From: Triparma columacea
Taxonomy: Eukaryota; Sar; Bolidophyceae; Parmales; Triparmaceae
NCBI GenBank assembly: GCA_030267965.1
Contig: BRYA01000069.1
Coordinates: forward strand, 25,635 to 89,634
Reading direction: 5' to 3'
Length of the DNA: 64,000 nucleotides
This document shows, one piece after another, positions 44,762 to 54,780 of the stretch. Both the position numbers and the translations under genes were made by a program. Under the pieces are notes generated by a model, which had not been told where the DNA came from, made no database searches, and saw only the letters and a list, made by a program, of their open reading frames with translations. Each line of letters starts with the position of its first letter. The first letter of the stretch is position 1.

Positions 44762-45835
44762 ATGCCCCACTCAGCAGTATACTCTGGCGTAGGGAACTTC
44801 TTTAATGATCGTGAACTCACAGAGGTGACTTTTGCAGTGGGAGTGACGATGATTGACATGTGCGCCTTCAGCGGATGCTCCTCCCTCACAGCCATCACCA
44901 TCCCGGATGGAGTGACAAAGATTGGTAGGGAAGCCTTCCACGGATGCTCCTCCCTCAAGGCTATCATCATCCCGGATGGAGTGACAACGATTGGCGTTAG
45001 CGCCTTCAGAGAATGCTCCTCCCTCACGGCCATCACCATCCCAGATGGAGTGAAGTCGATTGGCGAACACGCCTTCAGAGGATGCTCCTCCCTCACGGCC
45101 ATCACCATCCCGGACTCAGTGACGATGATTGGCGATGAAGCCTTCAGATATTGCCCCGCCCTCACGGCCATCACAATCCCGGACGGAGTGACGATGATTG
45201 GCGATGAAGCCTTCAGATATTGCTCCGCCCTCAAGGCCATCACAATCCCGGACGGAGTGACGACGATTGGCGCTCGCGCCTTCATGGGATGCTCTTCTCT
45301 CACGGCCATCACAATCCCAGATGGAGTGACAACGATTGGCGAGAGCGTCTTCTCCAGATGCTCCTCCCTCACGGCCATCACAATCCCGGACTACGTGACG
45401 ACAATTGGCTGGTGGGCCTTTCAAGGATGCTCCTCCCTTGCTGCCATCACCATCCCGGACTCAGTGACGACGATCGGCTCAGACGCCTTCAGAAATTGCT
45501 CATCGCTGACGAAACTCATTCTATCTCCTGCCGTTTCCATCGGTGCTGACTGCTTCTTGGACTGCACTGCCCTAATCACTGCCGCTGCTGATAAAAATAT
45601 GCCGACCGTCGCGGACCTCCTCCATTACAGGTGGCACCGCAAACCCGCTGTGATGGAACGCGTCAACGCTCTGCTGTGCCTCAAGGGAACCTGGGATCAC
45701 GTGGAGAATCAACCCAGTGGACCTGATAGTCTGAAGCGGAAGCGAACTGACGGAGCTGAAGCACCGCTAAGGGTAACTGAGACACGTGAGAAGATCCCGA
45801 AAGTATTGTGGAGAGTAATTCTGGAGTTTCTGTAA
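44762..45835 (+). CDS. BspA-type leucine-rich repeat protein, copy 2
   Basis: This single-exon gene of 357 residues is a paralogue of the LRR gene at 30327-31337 but on the other strand. It carries one more 23-residue repeat (CSSLTAITIPDGV..IG..AF). The N-terminus (MPHSAVYSGVGNFFNDRELT) and C-terminus (LLHYRWHRKPAVMERVNALL, PKVLWRVILEFL) match copy 1. Two adjacent repeats (around 45130-45260) are nearly identical in DNA and differ from the others by FRYCPAL/FRYCSAL, a recent internal duplication. Confidence 0.87.
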   Translation: MPHSAVYSGVGNFFNDRELTEVTFAVGVTMIDMCAFSGCSSLTAITIPDGVTKIGREAFHGCSSLKAIIIPDGVTTIGVSAFRECSSLTAITIPDGVKSIGEHAFRGCSSLTAITIPDSVTMIGDEAFRYCPALTAITIPDGVTMIGDEAFRYCSALKAITIPDGVTTIGARAFMGCSSLTAITIPDGVTTIGESVFSRCSSLTAITIPDYVTTIGWWAFQGCSSLAAITIPDSVTTIGSDAFRNCSSLTKLILSPAVSIGADCFLDCTALITAAADKNMPTVADLLHYRWHRKPAVMERVNALLCLKGTWDHVENQPSGPDSLKRKRTDGAEAPLRVTETREKIPKVLWRVILEFL

Positions 45836-45994
45836 ATCTTTGTTGTTAAATCGTTCAATTTTTCCACTGTTAAATTTTATAATTTTTCGAGAATTCAGCA
45901 TCACACGTATAACAGTACCTCTCCGCGAAATTTTAACCTTAACACCCACATCACCCTCCCTCCTGGCTATTCCGAGAGGTATTTTTACACCTCA

Positions 45995-47687
45995 ATGGAC
46001 TATGAGGAGGAGCAGGAGATGGAGGCCGAGGTACGTTTATGTAGCCCATCGGTGACTAGTTTTTGAGGGTTTGGGGGTATATATATATCTTCTTCCTGTA
46101 CGGCTTTAATATGTAAATCCCACAGCCACACTCGGCGTCCCTCCTCCGCTCCCATGACTTTTGATGCTCACACTTTTCCTGCAGGCCCTCCAAGCGATAT
46201 TGATGGATTCTATTCAGATGGTGGATGGCAATTCCAACTATACTATCGACATCGTCCCGTTTCAGGAGGAGGAGGAGGAGAATTTCGTTGGGGTGAAGGT
46301 GAGTAGGTTCTGTGGTGTAGTGTAATGTGGGTGTGAGTCAAACAAGTAACTGCGTCGCATCTCCTTTCCAACCTTTTCCAGCCTCCTTCACCTGCTTGTC
46401 GCTAACCCCCCCCCCTGAAGCTCCATGTCAAGCTCCCCGAGAAGTACCCCGATGAGGCTCCTGGTGTAGAGGTTGAGAGCACAAAGGGCCTATCTCCGAA
46501 CAGGTGAGTTAGTTTTCGGGGTTGGGGATTGGAGTGGTGGTGCAGTTGTCGACGTGATGTGTTGTGCGTGTGTCCACTTGTGTGTCCATTTGTGTGTCCC
46601 CCACTTGTGTGTCCACTCCACCGATGCTGACGCTCACCTTCCTTCCCTCTTCCCTCCCCCTCTACCCCAGTTTGGAGGAGGTACAACAGTTAGTAAAGGA
46701 TTTCATCGAAGAGCAGCTGACGGACAACCCGTCGACCCCTATAATGTACATGCTTGTCGAGAGTGTGAGAGAGTGGTTGCTTTCCAACAATGTCAAGGGT
46801 GACGATGGTAGTGCATGGTCTTCCATGATGAAGAGGGAGGCTGCGAAGAAGAAGGAGGAGGAAGGTAAGGCTAAATTGCGAGTGCGATTGCAAAAGCGCG
46901 ATTATCGCGCCCCTCCAACCAAGACAGCTAGAAGACATCAGTAGGGGCGAGAACTATGACGGCCATTAGAGAGGGGACGCGGAGGGGACTCGGAGGGAAC
47001 GCGCCGTGAACATGGATACGAGTGGGTGGACAAGCGAGCAATAAAATCCATTGAGAAACTCGATAATCCCTTCCGCGACTCGCTTCGCGCCCCTCCAACC
47101 TTCGCTCCACCTTTGCTCCTCCTTTTCTCACCCTTCTTTACCCACCCAGCTGAGAAGGAGCAGTATGAGGAGCAGATGGAAAAGATCACCATCGGGGAGA
47201 CTGAGGAGAAGGAGAGGTTGCTACTTAAAGCCCGCTCGGAGGGGACGCCGTGTACAAAGGAGAACTTTGAAATTTGGAAGGAGAAATTCATGCAGGAGAT
47301 GGAGCGTTTGAAGAAGGAGAAGCAGGAGAGCGGGGGGAAGGAGAATGCCCAGGAGCTCAAGGAGGAGAAGGACAGGGCGGAGAGAAAGACGGGTTACGAG
47401 GTGAGTGTCCTTCATTCCTTTCCTTCGCGTTTTTGTTTTGATCCCCCCTTCTCCTCTCCTCACCCCTCCTCACCTCACATCTTTCTTCCCCCCAGATGTT
47501 CCAGGATAAGACGAATTCTATTGATATCACCATGCTTTCCGGCGAGACTGAGGACGAGGAGGGTGTCGGCGACTTTGACGAGAGTTTATATCTCGACGGT
47601 GATGACGACGACTTGGACGACCTAGATTTCGAAGACGATGACGACGACAACGAAGATGAGGAGGAAGGCGACGAGGACGACATCTGA
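45995..47687 (+). CDS. RWDD1: RWDD1-like RWD-domain protein
   Basis: Six exons are inferred: 45995-46030, 46185-46298, 46421-46503, 46671-46864, 47150-47400 and 47496-47687, about 289 residues, all phases consistent. MDYEEEQEMEAEALQAIL starts the RWD domain, with the signature LHVKLPEKYPDEAPGVEV. A coiled coil and the GTPCTKENFEIWKEKFMQEM segment, shared with RWDD1, follow. The C-terminus is an acidic run (DDDDLDDLDFEDDDDD). RWDD1 partners the DRG/DFRP GTPase system on ribosomes. Intron 4 contains a hairpin-family half copy (GACTCGCTTCGCG near 47080). Confidence 0.88.
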
Positions 47688-47780
47688 GAATGGGGAGTTG
47701 AACCATTTTTGCCGTGAAATTTGTGTTTGTTATGTCCCCCCTCCCTTCTTCCATCCCACTCATGCAATGACAATTTCCTC

Positions 47781-49045
47781 CTACCTTCCCCCCTTCCCCC
47801 CTCTCTTCTTGAGTTCCTCGACGATCGCCCTGAATTCTATCACGCCAATCTTCCCCCTCCCCCCCCAGATCTCGTCCATCTCACCCTTGGATGGCTTCGC
47901 CCATCCCAGAGCGTACCCAAGTCCTCTCTCGACTTCCTTCCTCCCAAGCGTGCCGACCCTCTTGGTGTCGATTTTGTGGAAGAAAACCTCTACGCCGTCA
48001 CCTCCCATTTCCTCAGCGTAGTCCATCTGAATGTTCGTTTTGTACCACGTGTCGTAAAATACCTGAAAGTCGTAGATTGCATGAGCGGCTGGGGGATGTT
48101 TTAGTTAGCAAAGGATGACGAAGCGCAAAGTATGACAATGCTCCTCACCAATACATCCTGCCAAGTTCCCTCCGCCCAAAATGAAAGCCGTCCCGAAGCC
48201 TGCCCCGGTCATGGTGTGCAGTCCAATCGTTACCATGTTGTCCTTCAAGCTAGAACCGAGGTTAACGTGGGCGAGACCGAACAGTACGGCACCGAGGACG
48301 ACAGAGGTTGCTGGATCGTGGGACATTGCCAACCCACTAACCAGCTGCCCCCTGAAGCACGTCTCTTCCGCTATCGCAGTTCCAAGACTAATAACTGCAG
48401 CCAGTATCGCAACCTCTAGCATTCTTCCCTTCCCGATTCTCGCTTCCATCCCTTTCTCCCTCCCAAAGACTCTAAGCACCATCTCCACCGTGCTCTTATT
48501 GATATCACCAAAGCCGCCCCACGTGCTCGTCTCAACTAACTTTCCAGTACCGATGACACCAGCTCCGATGATAGCACCGAGGTAGAGGACTGGTGGGTTG
48601 ATGTGGATGTGAGACCATGGGTAGTTCTCCCAATGCCAGCGGGAGGAAGTGAAGGTGGATCCAAGATACAGAAGTCCTGCGAATAGGGCACAAAAATTGA
48701 GTGTGAGGCAACGAAGGGATATTGCTTTACCATCTCACCCCCAATTACTCCCTCACCTTGATTTCTGACGATATCTTTGACAACCCGAAAGTTGACCCTT
48801 CCTGCATCGTCCTCTCCCTCAATGATCCCTCCGACATCCACGTCCTTCTCCGTCTTATACTCAAGACGTGTCATTGTTGAGACGTGTTTGGAAGACGACG
48901 AAAGAGAATGACGCTCTTTTACGATGCTAACCCCTTTGCTGCGAGAAGCCTTCTTGTAGAACTGCCGTGAAAATATGAAAAGGCCGTCGCATTGAATACT
49001 GAGACTCCACAGACACAAGAGTGAAATCGCAAAACTGCTCTTCAT
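47781..49045 (-). CDS. CPBP (CAAX-type) intramembrane protease with EF-hand-like C-terminus
   Basis: Three exons (49045-48757, 48676-48149 and 48088-47781, phase 1 at both junctions) give about 374 residues. The N-terminus is a signal-like sequence (SFAISLLCLWSLSIQCDGLF), perhaps for the plastid. CPBP motifs: EETCFRG (EExxxR), FGLAH (FxxxH) and GLHTMTG, with several membrane helices around them. The final exon adds VEVFFHKIDTKRVGTLGRKE and EVERGLGYALGW, which resemble an EF-hand loop region, though some usual calcium ligands are missing. CPBP proteins cleave membrane substrates or act as chaperones. Confidence 0.78.
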
Positions 49046-49278
49046 TACTATAATTATCTCGTATCGGGAATCTACTGATGGTTTTCAAGGTTTGACACCT
49101 TACTTCAATCTGATTCTTGAAAAAAAAATGGTCCTTGTCATCTTGTCTGGCAAAATTAGAAATATAAAATGGTTCATTCTCACGCTAATCGCAATTTTCG
49201 CAATCAATGCCCTCCCCTGTAGTAAAAAGAACTTTCTGGGTTTGAACTGGATTTGCTATTGCTTATGTTTTGTTTCGT

Positions 49279-50445
49279 TCACTTCTTCTTACCCCTACCC
49301 TTCTTCCCCTTCTTGCCCTTCTTCCCCGTCGCACCTGCTCCTTCCGCTACTCCTGCACCTGCTCCTTCCGCTACTCCCACATCCGTTCCTCCCGCCGCCG
49401 CTCCCTTCCCTGTCTTTGATCTTTTCTTGACCATTGCCTCACTCTCCCCCCTTTCATTCAGCGGTCCTGTGCATAGCACCTTGTGCTTCTTCCAGTGCTT
49501 GACCTGGCACTCCCTCGAGCAGTAGGCGACATTGCGACAGGGACACATGAGGAGCTTGTCACGCTCCTTGGCGGTTAGAGTCTCACAAACAAAACAGCAG
49601 AAGGGACGGCCTTGAAGGTAATGTTTCCTGATGTTGGTGATTGTAGGATCGTGATAGGAAGGAGGGGCCAAATTGAATTTGTCACGAACTGCGTCGGAAT
49701 CGGGCTTTCCGAGATGAAGAAATGTTGTGACCATCTTTATTGCGACATCTCTACTAAGCCTGGGGTTTTCTCCTTTGCACGCTCTGAGGCATACACCCAA
49801 CACATTATCCACGTCGTTGGTGGTTGGAATAGCACCGCGCGCGAGAAACAGCCTCAACATGTCGTGTGCTCCACAACAGGCAGAATAAATAAGTGGTGAA
49901 AGAACATCTCCATTAGCAGGGTTAACCATTGCCTTGTTCACATTTGCTCCATGATCGAGAAGTGCTATGGCCTGATCAATGTGTCCCACATTAGCAGCAG
50001 CCAACAAAAGGTTGGGGTAAAAGTGTTCCACCACCCCTTCGACTTGTAGGTCAATATTAGGGTCAAGTCCATGTTCTAAGAGCAATCTCAAGATTGTTGA
50101 ATTGTCACTATTCTCTATTGATATCTCTGCGGCAAAGTACATGGCTTCATTGTTGTCGAAGCCGGCATCTAAGGTAAGCTTGACCATCTCAACATTATCG
50201 TGACGAGAGGCCATTGAGAGGACTGAAACTACATTCCATTCCTCATCAACAAGCTCTCTATAAGCGCCTAACAAAACCTCAGGACCATGTTCCTTGGTAT
50301 ACCCCTTGATGCGATCCCAGTCTTGGTCATAAGCCCAATCTATGCACAACTGCTGACCGTCTGTCAAATCGTCCCATCCATGTATTGTCACATTTGTGGT
50401 CTCTGATGAATTGTGTGACGATTGTACCTCTGATTGTGATTCCAT
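49279..50445 (-). CDS. Ankyrin-repeat MYND zinc-finger protein, copy 4
   Basis: This single-exon gene of 388 residues has the full plan of the 23-28 kb copies: GWDDLTDGQQLCIDWAYDQD start, ankyrin repeats (HGLDPNIDLQVEGVVE, DHGANVNKAMV), MYND finger (CFVCETLTAKERDKLLMCPC, YCSRECQVKHW) and a Gly/Lys tail. It lies about 21 kb from the nearest copy of the other cluster. Its flanks also contain the shared spacer blocks, so the whole unit was moved or copied. Confidence 0.88.
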   Translation of the reverse strand: MESQSEVQSSHNSSETTNVTIHGWDDLTDGQQLCIDWAYDQDWDRIKGYTKEHGPEVLLGAYRELVDEEWNVVSVLSMASRHDNVEMVKLTLDAGFDNNEAMYFAAEISIENSDNSTILRLLLEHGLDPNIDLQVEGVVEHFYPNLLLAAANVGHIDQAIALLDHGANVNKAMVNPANGDVLSPLIYSACCGAHDMLRLFLARGAIPTTNDVDNVLGVCLRACKGENPRLSRDVAIKMVTTFLHLGKPDSDAVRDKFNLAPPSYHDPTITNIRKHYLQGRPFCCFVCETLTAKERDKLLMCPCRNVAYCSRECQVKHWKKHKVLCTGPLNERGESEAMVKKRSKTGKGAAAGGTDVGVAEGAGAGVAEGAGATGKKGKKGKKGRGKKK

Positions 50446-50753
50446 TTTTGAGCGAACCTATCCCGAATGTAAGTTTATAGCGGCAAATTACGATGTGAAA
50501 CTTATCAACAAAACCTTGAGGCTACTCCACTTAGGCAGAAGTGTCGTGTAGGTGCTAATATTGGAGTCCAACAAACTGCCACCAACCAACCCCAAAATCT
50601 GAGAAAGTTTCTTCTTGGAAGCAGGAGGGGACAAAATTAGTTGGAGACATATGAAATTGTTCATTCACACGCTAATCGCTTAAAAAGAAGCAATTTGATG
50701 TACATCGAATTCTGAAAATTGCTTATAGCCGCCGCATTACTGTATTGTTTCGT

Positions 50754-51923
50754 TCACTTCTTCTTACCCCTACCCTTCTTCCCCTTCTTGCCATTCTTCC
50801 CCGTCGCAACTGCTCCTTCCGCTGCTCCCACACCCGCTACTCCCACATCCGCTACTCCCACATTCACTCCTCCCGCCGCCGCTCCCTTCCCTGTCTTTGA
50901 TCTTTTCTTGACCATTGCCTCACTCTCCCCCCTTTCGTTCAGCGGTCCCGTGCACTGCACCCTGTGCTCCCTCCAGTGCTTGACCTGGCACTCCCTCGAG
51001 CAGTAAGCGACGTTGCGGCAGGGACACATTAGGAGCTTGTCACGCTCCTTGGCAGTTAGAGCCTCGCAAACAAAGCAGCAGAAGGGACGGCCTTGAAGGT
51101 AATGTTTCGTGATGTTGGTGATTGTAGGATCGCGTCCAGAAGGAAAGCGTAAATTGAATTTGTCTCGAACTACGTCGGAATCGGGCTTTCCGAGATGGAG
51201 GAATGTTGCGAACATCTTTATTGCTACATCTCTACTAAGTTCGGGGTGTTCTCCTTTGCACGCCGGGAGGCAATGCCTAAACACCCAATGCACGTCGTTG
51301 GTGGTTGGAATAGCACCGCGCGTGAGAAACAGCCTGCATATGTCGTGTGCTCCACAACTGACAGTAAAAGTTAGTGGTGAAATAACATCTTCGTCATCAG
51401 GGTCAACTATTATCTTGTTCACATTTGCTCCATGATCGAGAAGTGCTATGGCGTGATCAATGTGTCCCCATTTAGCAGCAGACATCAAAAGGTTGCAAGA
51501 GTGTTTCACCGCCCCTTCGAATCGCATGTCCATATTAGGGTCAAGTCCATGTTCTAAGAGCAATCTCAAGATTGTTGAATTGTCACTATTCGTCATTGAT
51601 GTATCTGCGGCTATGCACATGGCTTCCTTGTTGTCGAAACCGGCCTCTAAGGTAAGCTTGACCATCTCAACATTATCGTCAAGAGAGGCCTTTGAGAGGA
51701 CTGAAGCTACCTTCACTTCCTCATCAAAATGCACTGAATGAACGCCTAACAAAACCTCAGGACCATGTTCCTTGACATACCCCTTGATGCGATCCCAGTC
51801 TTGGTCTTCAGCCCAGTTCAAGCACAACTGCTGACCGTCTGTCAAATCGTCCCAACTAGATACAGCCACATTCGTGGTCTCTGATGAATTGTGTGTCGAT
51901 TGTACCTCTGATTGAGATTCCAT
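50754..51923 (-). CDS. Ankyrin-repeat MYND zinc-finger protein, copy 5
   Basis: This single-exon gene of 389 residues is in tandem with copy 4 (about 1.48 kb apart end to end). The MYND finger is intact (CFVCEALTAKERDKLLMCPC, YCSRECQVKHWREHRVQC). The tail has VGVADVGVAGVG-type repeats before KKGKKGRGKKK. The conserved 'LGKPDSDVVRDKFNL' helix before the finger is followed by RFPSGRD instead of HPSNRD. Confidence 0.88.
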   Translation of the reverse strand: MESQSEVQSTHNSSETTNVAVSSWDDLTDGQQLCLNWAEDQDWDRIKGYVKEHGPEVLLGVHSVHFDEEVKVASVLSKASLDDNVEMVKLTLEAGFDNKEAMCIAADTSMTNSDNSTILRLLLEHGLDPNMDMRFEGAVKHSCNLLMSAAKWGHIDHAIALLDHGANVNKIIVDPDDEDVISPLTFTVSCGAHDICRLFLTRGAIPTTNDVHWVFRHCLPACKGEHPELSRDVAIKMFATFLHLGKPDSDVVRDKFNLRFPSGRDPTITNITKHYLQGRPFCCFVCEALTAKERDKLLMCPCRNVAYCSRECQVKHWREHRVQCTGPLNERGESEAMVKKRSKTGKGAAAGGVNVGVADVGVAGVGAAEGAVATGKNGKKGKKGRGKKK

Positions 51924-52156
51924 TTTTGAGCGAACCTATCCCGAATGTAGGTTTATAGCGGCAAATTACGACGTGAAAGTGATCAACAAAGCCTTCAAGC
52001 TACTCCACTTAGTCAGAAGTGTCGTGTAGGTGCTAATATTGGAGTCCAACCAAAATTGCCACCAACCCCAAAACCTGTGCTCTGCCTCCTGCCTCTGAGA
52101 AAGTTTCTTCTTGGAAGCGGTCCAAGAAAAGATACATTAAGCGGGGATTCATTTTA

Positions 52157-52223
52157 ATTACATTGTCTTAGATTGCCCCCATCAGAGCCCCCATAAGTCC
52201 GACCCCGTACCCGTCCCTCTCTG
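52157..52223 (-). pseudogene. Duplicated 3' fragment of the leucine aminopeptidase gene
   Basis: About 67 bp repeats the last coding bases and stop of the aminopeptidase gene (compare 52261-52330) with a few changes, then diverges. Only the terminal 20 or so codons are present, so this is a remnant of a local duplication. Confidence 0.85.
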
Positions 52224-52272
52224 GAGTCCTTATCATTCTGCATACTTTAGTTTCAAACTAATTTACATTGTC

Positions 52273-53940
52273 TTAGATTGCCCCCATCAAAGCCCCCACA
52301 AGTCCTACCCCGTACCCCGTCCCTCTCTCCGCCTCAACGCTCGGTCCCGCCATATCAACGTGTATCCACTTCCCCCCTTTCTCCACCCATTCCTTGTCCA
52401 AGTTGCTGAAAACAAAGTGAGCGGCGCAGGACGACTGTGCGTTCATCCTATCCTTGACTGAGTTTTTCGAGTCCGCGACCGAGCTCTTGAACTCCATCTC
52501 GAACATCTCCGGTACAAACAGTCCCGGGTGGCACAAGTCCCCGCTCCTCTTCCCGGCATCCACGCATCTACCCTCCCAATCCTCGTCGTTACACACAATC
52601 ATCGCGTGTTTCTTCCCCGTGCTCACCAGCTGCGCGCCCGTGAGAGTCGCCATGTCTAGGATAACGTCCGCTCCCCCTTCGCACGCCCTAGCGACGCCGT
52701 CTGCTAGAACGAGTCTCCCCTCTGCGTCTGTATTATTAATCTCGCACGTCCTCCCGCTCAACAGCGTGATGACGTCATCGTTTCTAAACGCTTCCTTCCC
52801 TATGCTGTTCTCGGCTACGCATAGTATAAGCTCAACCTCCCCCCACGTGTCGTCTACATGGGAGGAGGACTTGCAGATATATTGGAACGCACCCATAACA
52901 CCAGCAGCACCTCCTAAGTCACCTTTCATGCCTACCATGCTCCCTCCGACCTTTAAGCTCAGCCCACCCGTATCGTACGTGATACCCTTCCCGACTAGGG
53001 AAATCTTCTTCCCCCCCGACCCGGACTTTAATTTCTTCGTCATTACAATAAGGGCGGGGGGTCGAGGTGCAGCTTTCCCAACGTTCCATATCCCCCCGTA
53101 TCCTTTATCCCTAAGTTCCTCCCCCCTCATAACTTCGTAGCTAATAACGCTCTCACCACCTAACCTCTCTCTCATATCCTCAGCCTCCTTAACGACGTCG
53201 TCGGGTGTCATGAAGTTAGGAGGTGTGTCTACGATCCTGCTCGCCATGTGTACCGCAGATACCGCGTCTTCAACCCTGGTTAGAATGGAAGGTTCTATTA
53301 CCTGCGCACCAGATGGTAGGAAGAACCTGACTTCTACAGACTCCTTCTTTTCCTTATTCTCATCTCCATCATCAACAACCTTAACCTTCTTCCATTTAAC
53401 CCCTGCCTCGGCTCTGGCGATTGCCATACCTATAGCGATGGCATCCTCCTCTTTCTCAACCCCCGCTACAATCCTACTCCTTGACGTTTTCCCCTCCCCT
53501 GCTTTGAAGCCTGTGCTCCCCGCCTTTACGGCTGCGGTAACAGAGTGCGTAGAGAGTGGTGTGTTATGACGTGATGTTGTTGCGGGGAGGGATGTTAGGG
53601 TAACGCTAGATGTCACGTCGAGGAGGGAGGACTTTGAACCGCCTTTAGGGGATGAGATACTAGGGAGGAGAGCGGGGAGGAGAGGGGGGAGGAGGGAGGT
53701 GGGGGAGAGGAGGGTGGGGAGGGAGGTTATGAAATGGGGCGAGCCGATGTAGTGAGTGTGCGTGTGGGAGGAAGCATCGGAGGAGGATGGAGGGGGGGTG
53801 GAGGGGAAGTTTAGGAGGGTGGAGGGGGGGCTGGCATGGAGGGAGGAGAGCCTTCGAGCTGTCAGGGGGAGTCCTCGGTGGGAGAATGAGGACGCGGAAC
53901 CGAGGAGGAGAGTGATTACAGAGAGGTGAGGGAATTTCAT
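52273..53940 (-). CDS. M17 leucyl aminopeptidase, probably plastid-targeted
   Basis: This single-exon gene has 555 residues. The N-terminus is a signal peptide (FPHLSVITLLLGSASSF) ending in a SASSF motif followed by a Ser/Arg-rich transit-like stretch. This matches the ASAF-type bipartite plastid signal of red-lineage algae. The catalytic domain has VGKGITYDTGGLSLK, MKGDLGGAAGV, NNTDAEGRLVLADG (metal ligands and catalytic Arg) and MATLTGAQ. It is a two-metal hexameric exopeptidase removing N-terminal residues. A GT microsatellite lies just upstream. Confidence 0.9.
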   Translation of the reverse strand: MKFPHLSVITLLLGSASSFSHRGLPLTARRLSSLHASPPSTLLNFPSTPPPSSSDASSHTHTHYIGSPHFITSLPTLLSPTSLLPPLLPALLPSISSPKGGSKSSLLDVTSSVTLTSLPATTSRHNTPLSTHSVTAAVKAGSTGFKAGEGKTSRSRIVAGVEKEEDAIAIGMAIARAEAGVKWKKVKVVDDGDENKEKKESVEVRFFLPSGAQVIEPSILTRVEDAVSAVHMASRIVDTPPNFMTPDDVVKEAEDMRERLGGESVISYEVMRGEELRDKGYGGIWNVGKAAPRPPALIVMTKKLKSGSGGKKISLVGKGITYDTGGLSLKVGGSMVGMKGDLGGAAGVMGAFQYICKSSSHVDDTWGEVELILCVAENSIGKEAFRNDDVITLLSGRTCEINNTDAEGRLVLADGVARACEGGADVILDMATLTGAQLVSTGKKHAMIVCNDEDWEGRCVDAGKRSGDLCHPGLFVPEMFEMEFKSSVADSKNSVKDRMNAQSSCAAHFVFSNLDKEWVEKGGKWIHVDMAGPSVEAERGTGYGVGLVGALMGAI

Positions 53941-54780
53941 TATGTGTACTGGGGTTGGGTGTGTGTGTGTGTGTGTGTGTGTGTGAGGGGTTTGAGTGAA
54001 AAGAGAACTACAATGATGGTAGCAAATTAGTTGTCGCCGTCATGGCTGTTGTTGTATTAACCATTTATCCTAGCGATTGGCCTCTTTTCAGCAGAAGCTT
54101 TCACCTAAATCTTTCCCATATCCTTCGCCACTTGGTGAGGTTGAGGCCAGTAACCCCTTCTTTCACGTTGAAATCCTCTTTGAAAGCAACGAAGTCGACA
54201 TGTTATCCCTAAAAACCATCGCATGTCGCTAAATTGTCACAAATGTAATTCATACTCACTGAAAATCTTTTTATATTATTTGAGGTATCAAATTTGCTCC
54301 CAAATAACCCTCATTTCTCCAATTTGTCTTACTGTGAGTTTCTACGCTACCTCTGCTTGCACTATATATCTATCTATACACCCATAGTATTATATCCCTA
54401 TTTCCAATAAAGACTGGCCCAGAAATGAGTATAGTCTAGGTCGTGATCGCTGATTTCTCTTCACACCCCAATAACAGCCTCTTTAATACTATTGACCTCT
54501 TTCACGATACATTCATTCTTACAATCATACCCACAAACTACCCACAACTTCACCATACCCCCAAACTACCCCCTTACCCTCAATCTTACCCTCCCCCTCA
54601 CCTCCACGCTCTTTCGTTTCCAAAAGCTTTTCTGAAGTTTTCCTATAAGCCAAGCCCCCAGTCCTTCCTCGCCCTCAGTCCTTCCTCGCCCCCCCTCCTT
54701 CCTCCTCCTCATTCCCCCCTTCAATCTTAGAGCCCTTCACCCTTCCCCCCCACCCCTCTTCCCCCACTCCTCCTTTAACC
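53941..54780. other. Long divergent intergenic region with GT microsatellite
   Basis: No gene is found. A (GT)n run of about 13 units lies at 53959-53985. The middle is AT-rich and the last 250 bases before the IWS1 start are C/T-rich, probably 5' leader. Two divergent promoters are expected here. Confidence 0.6.
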
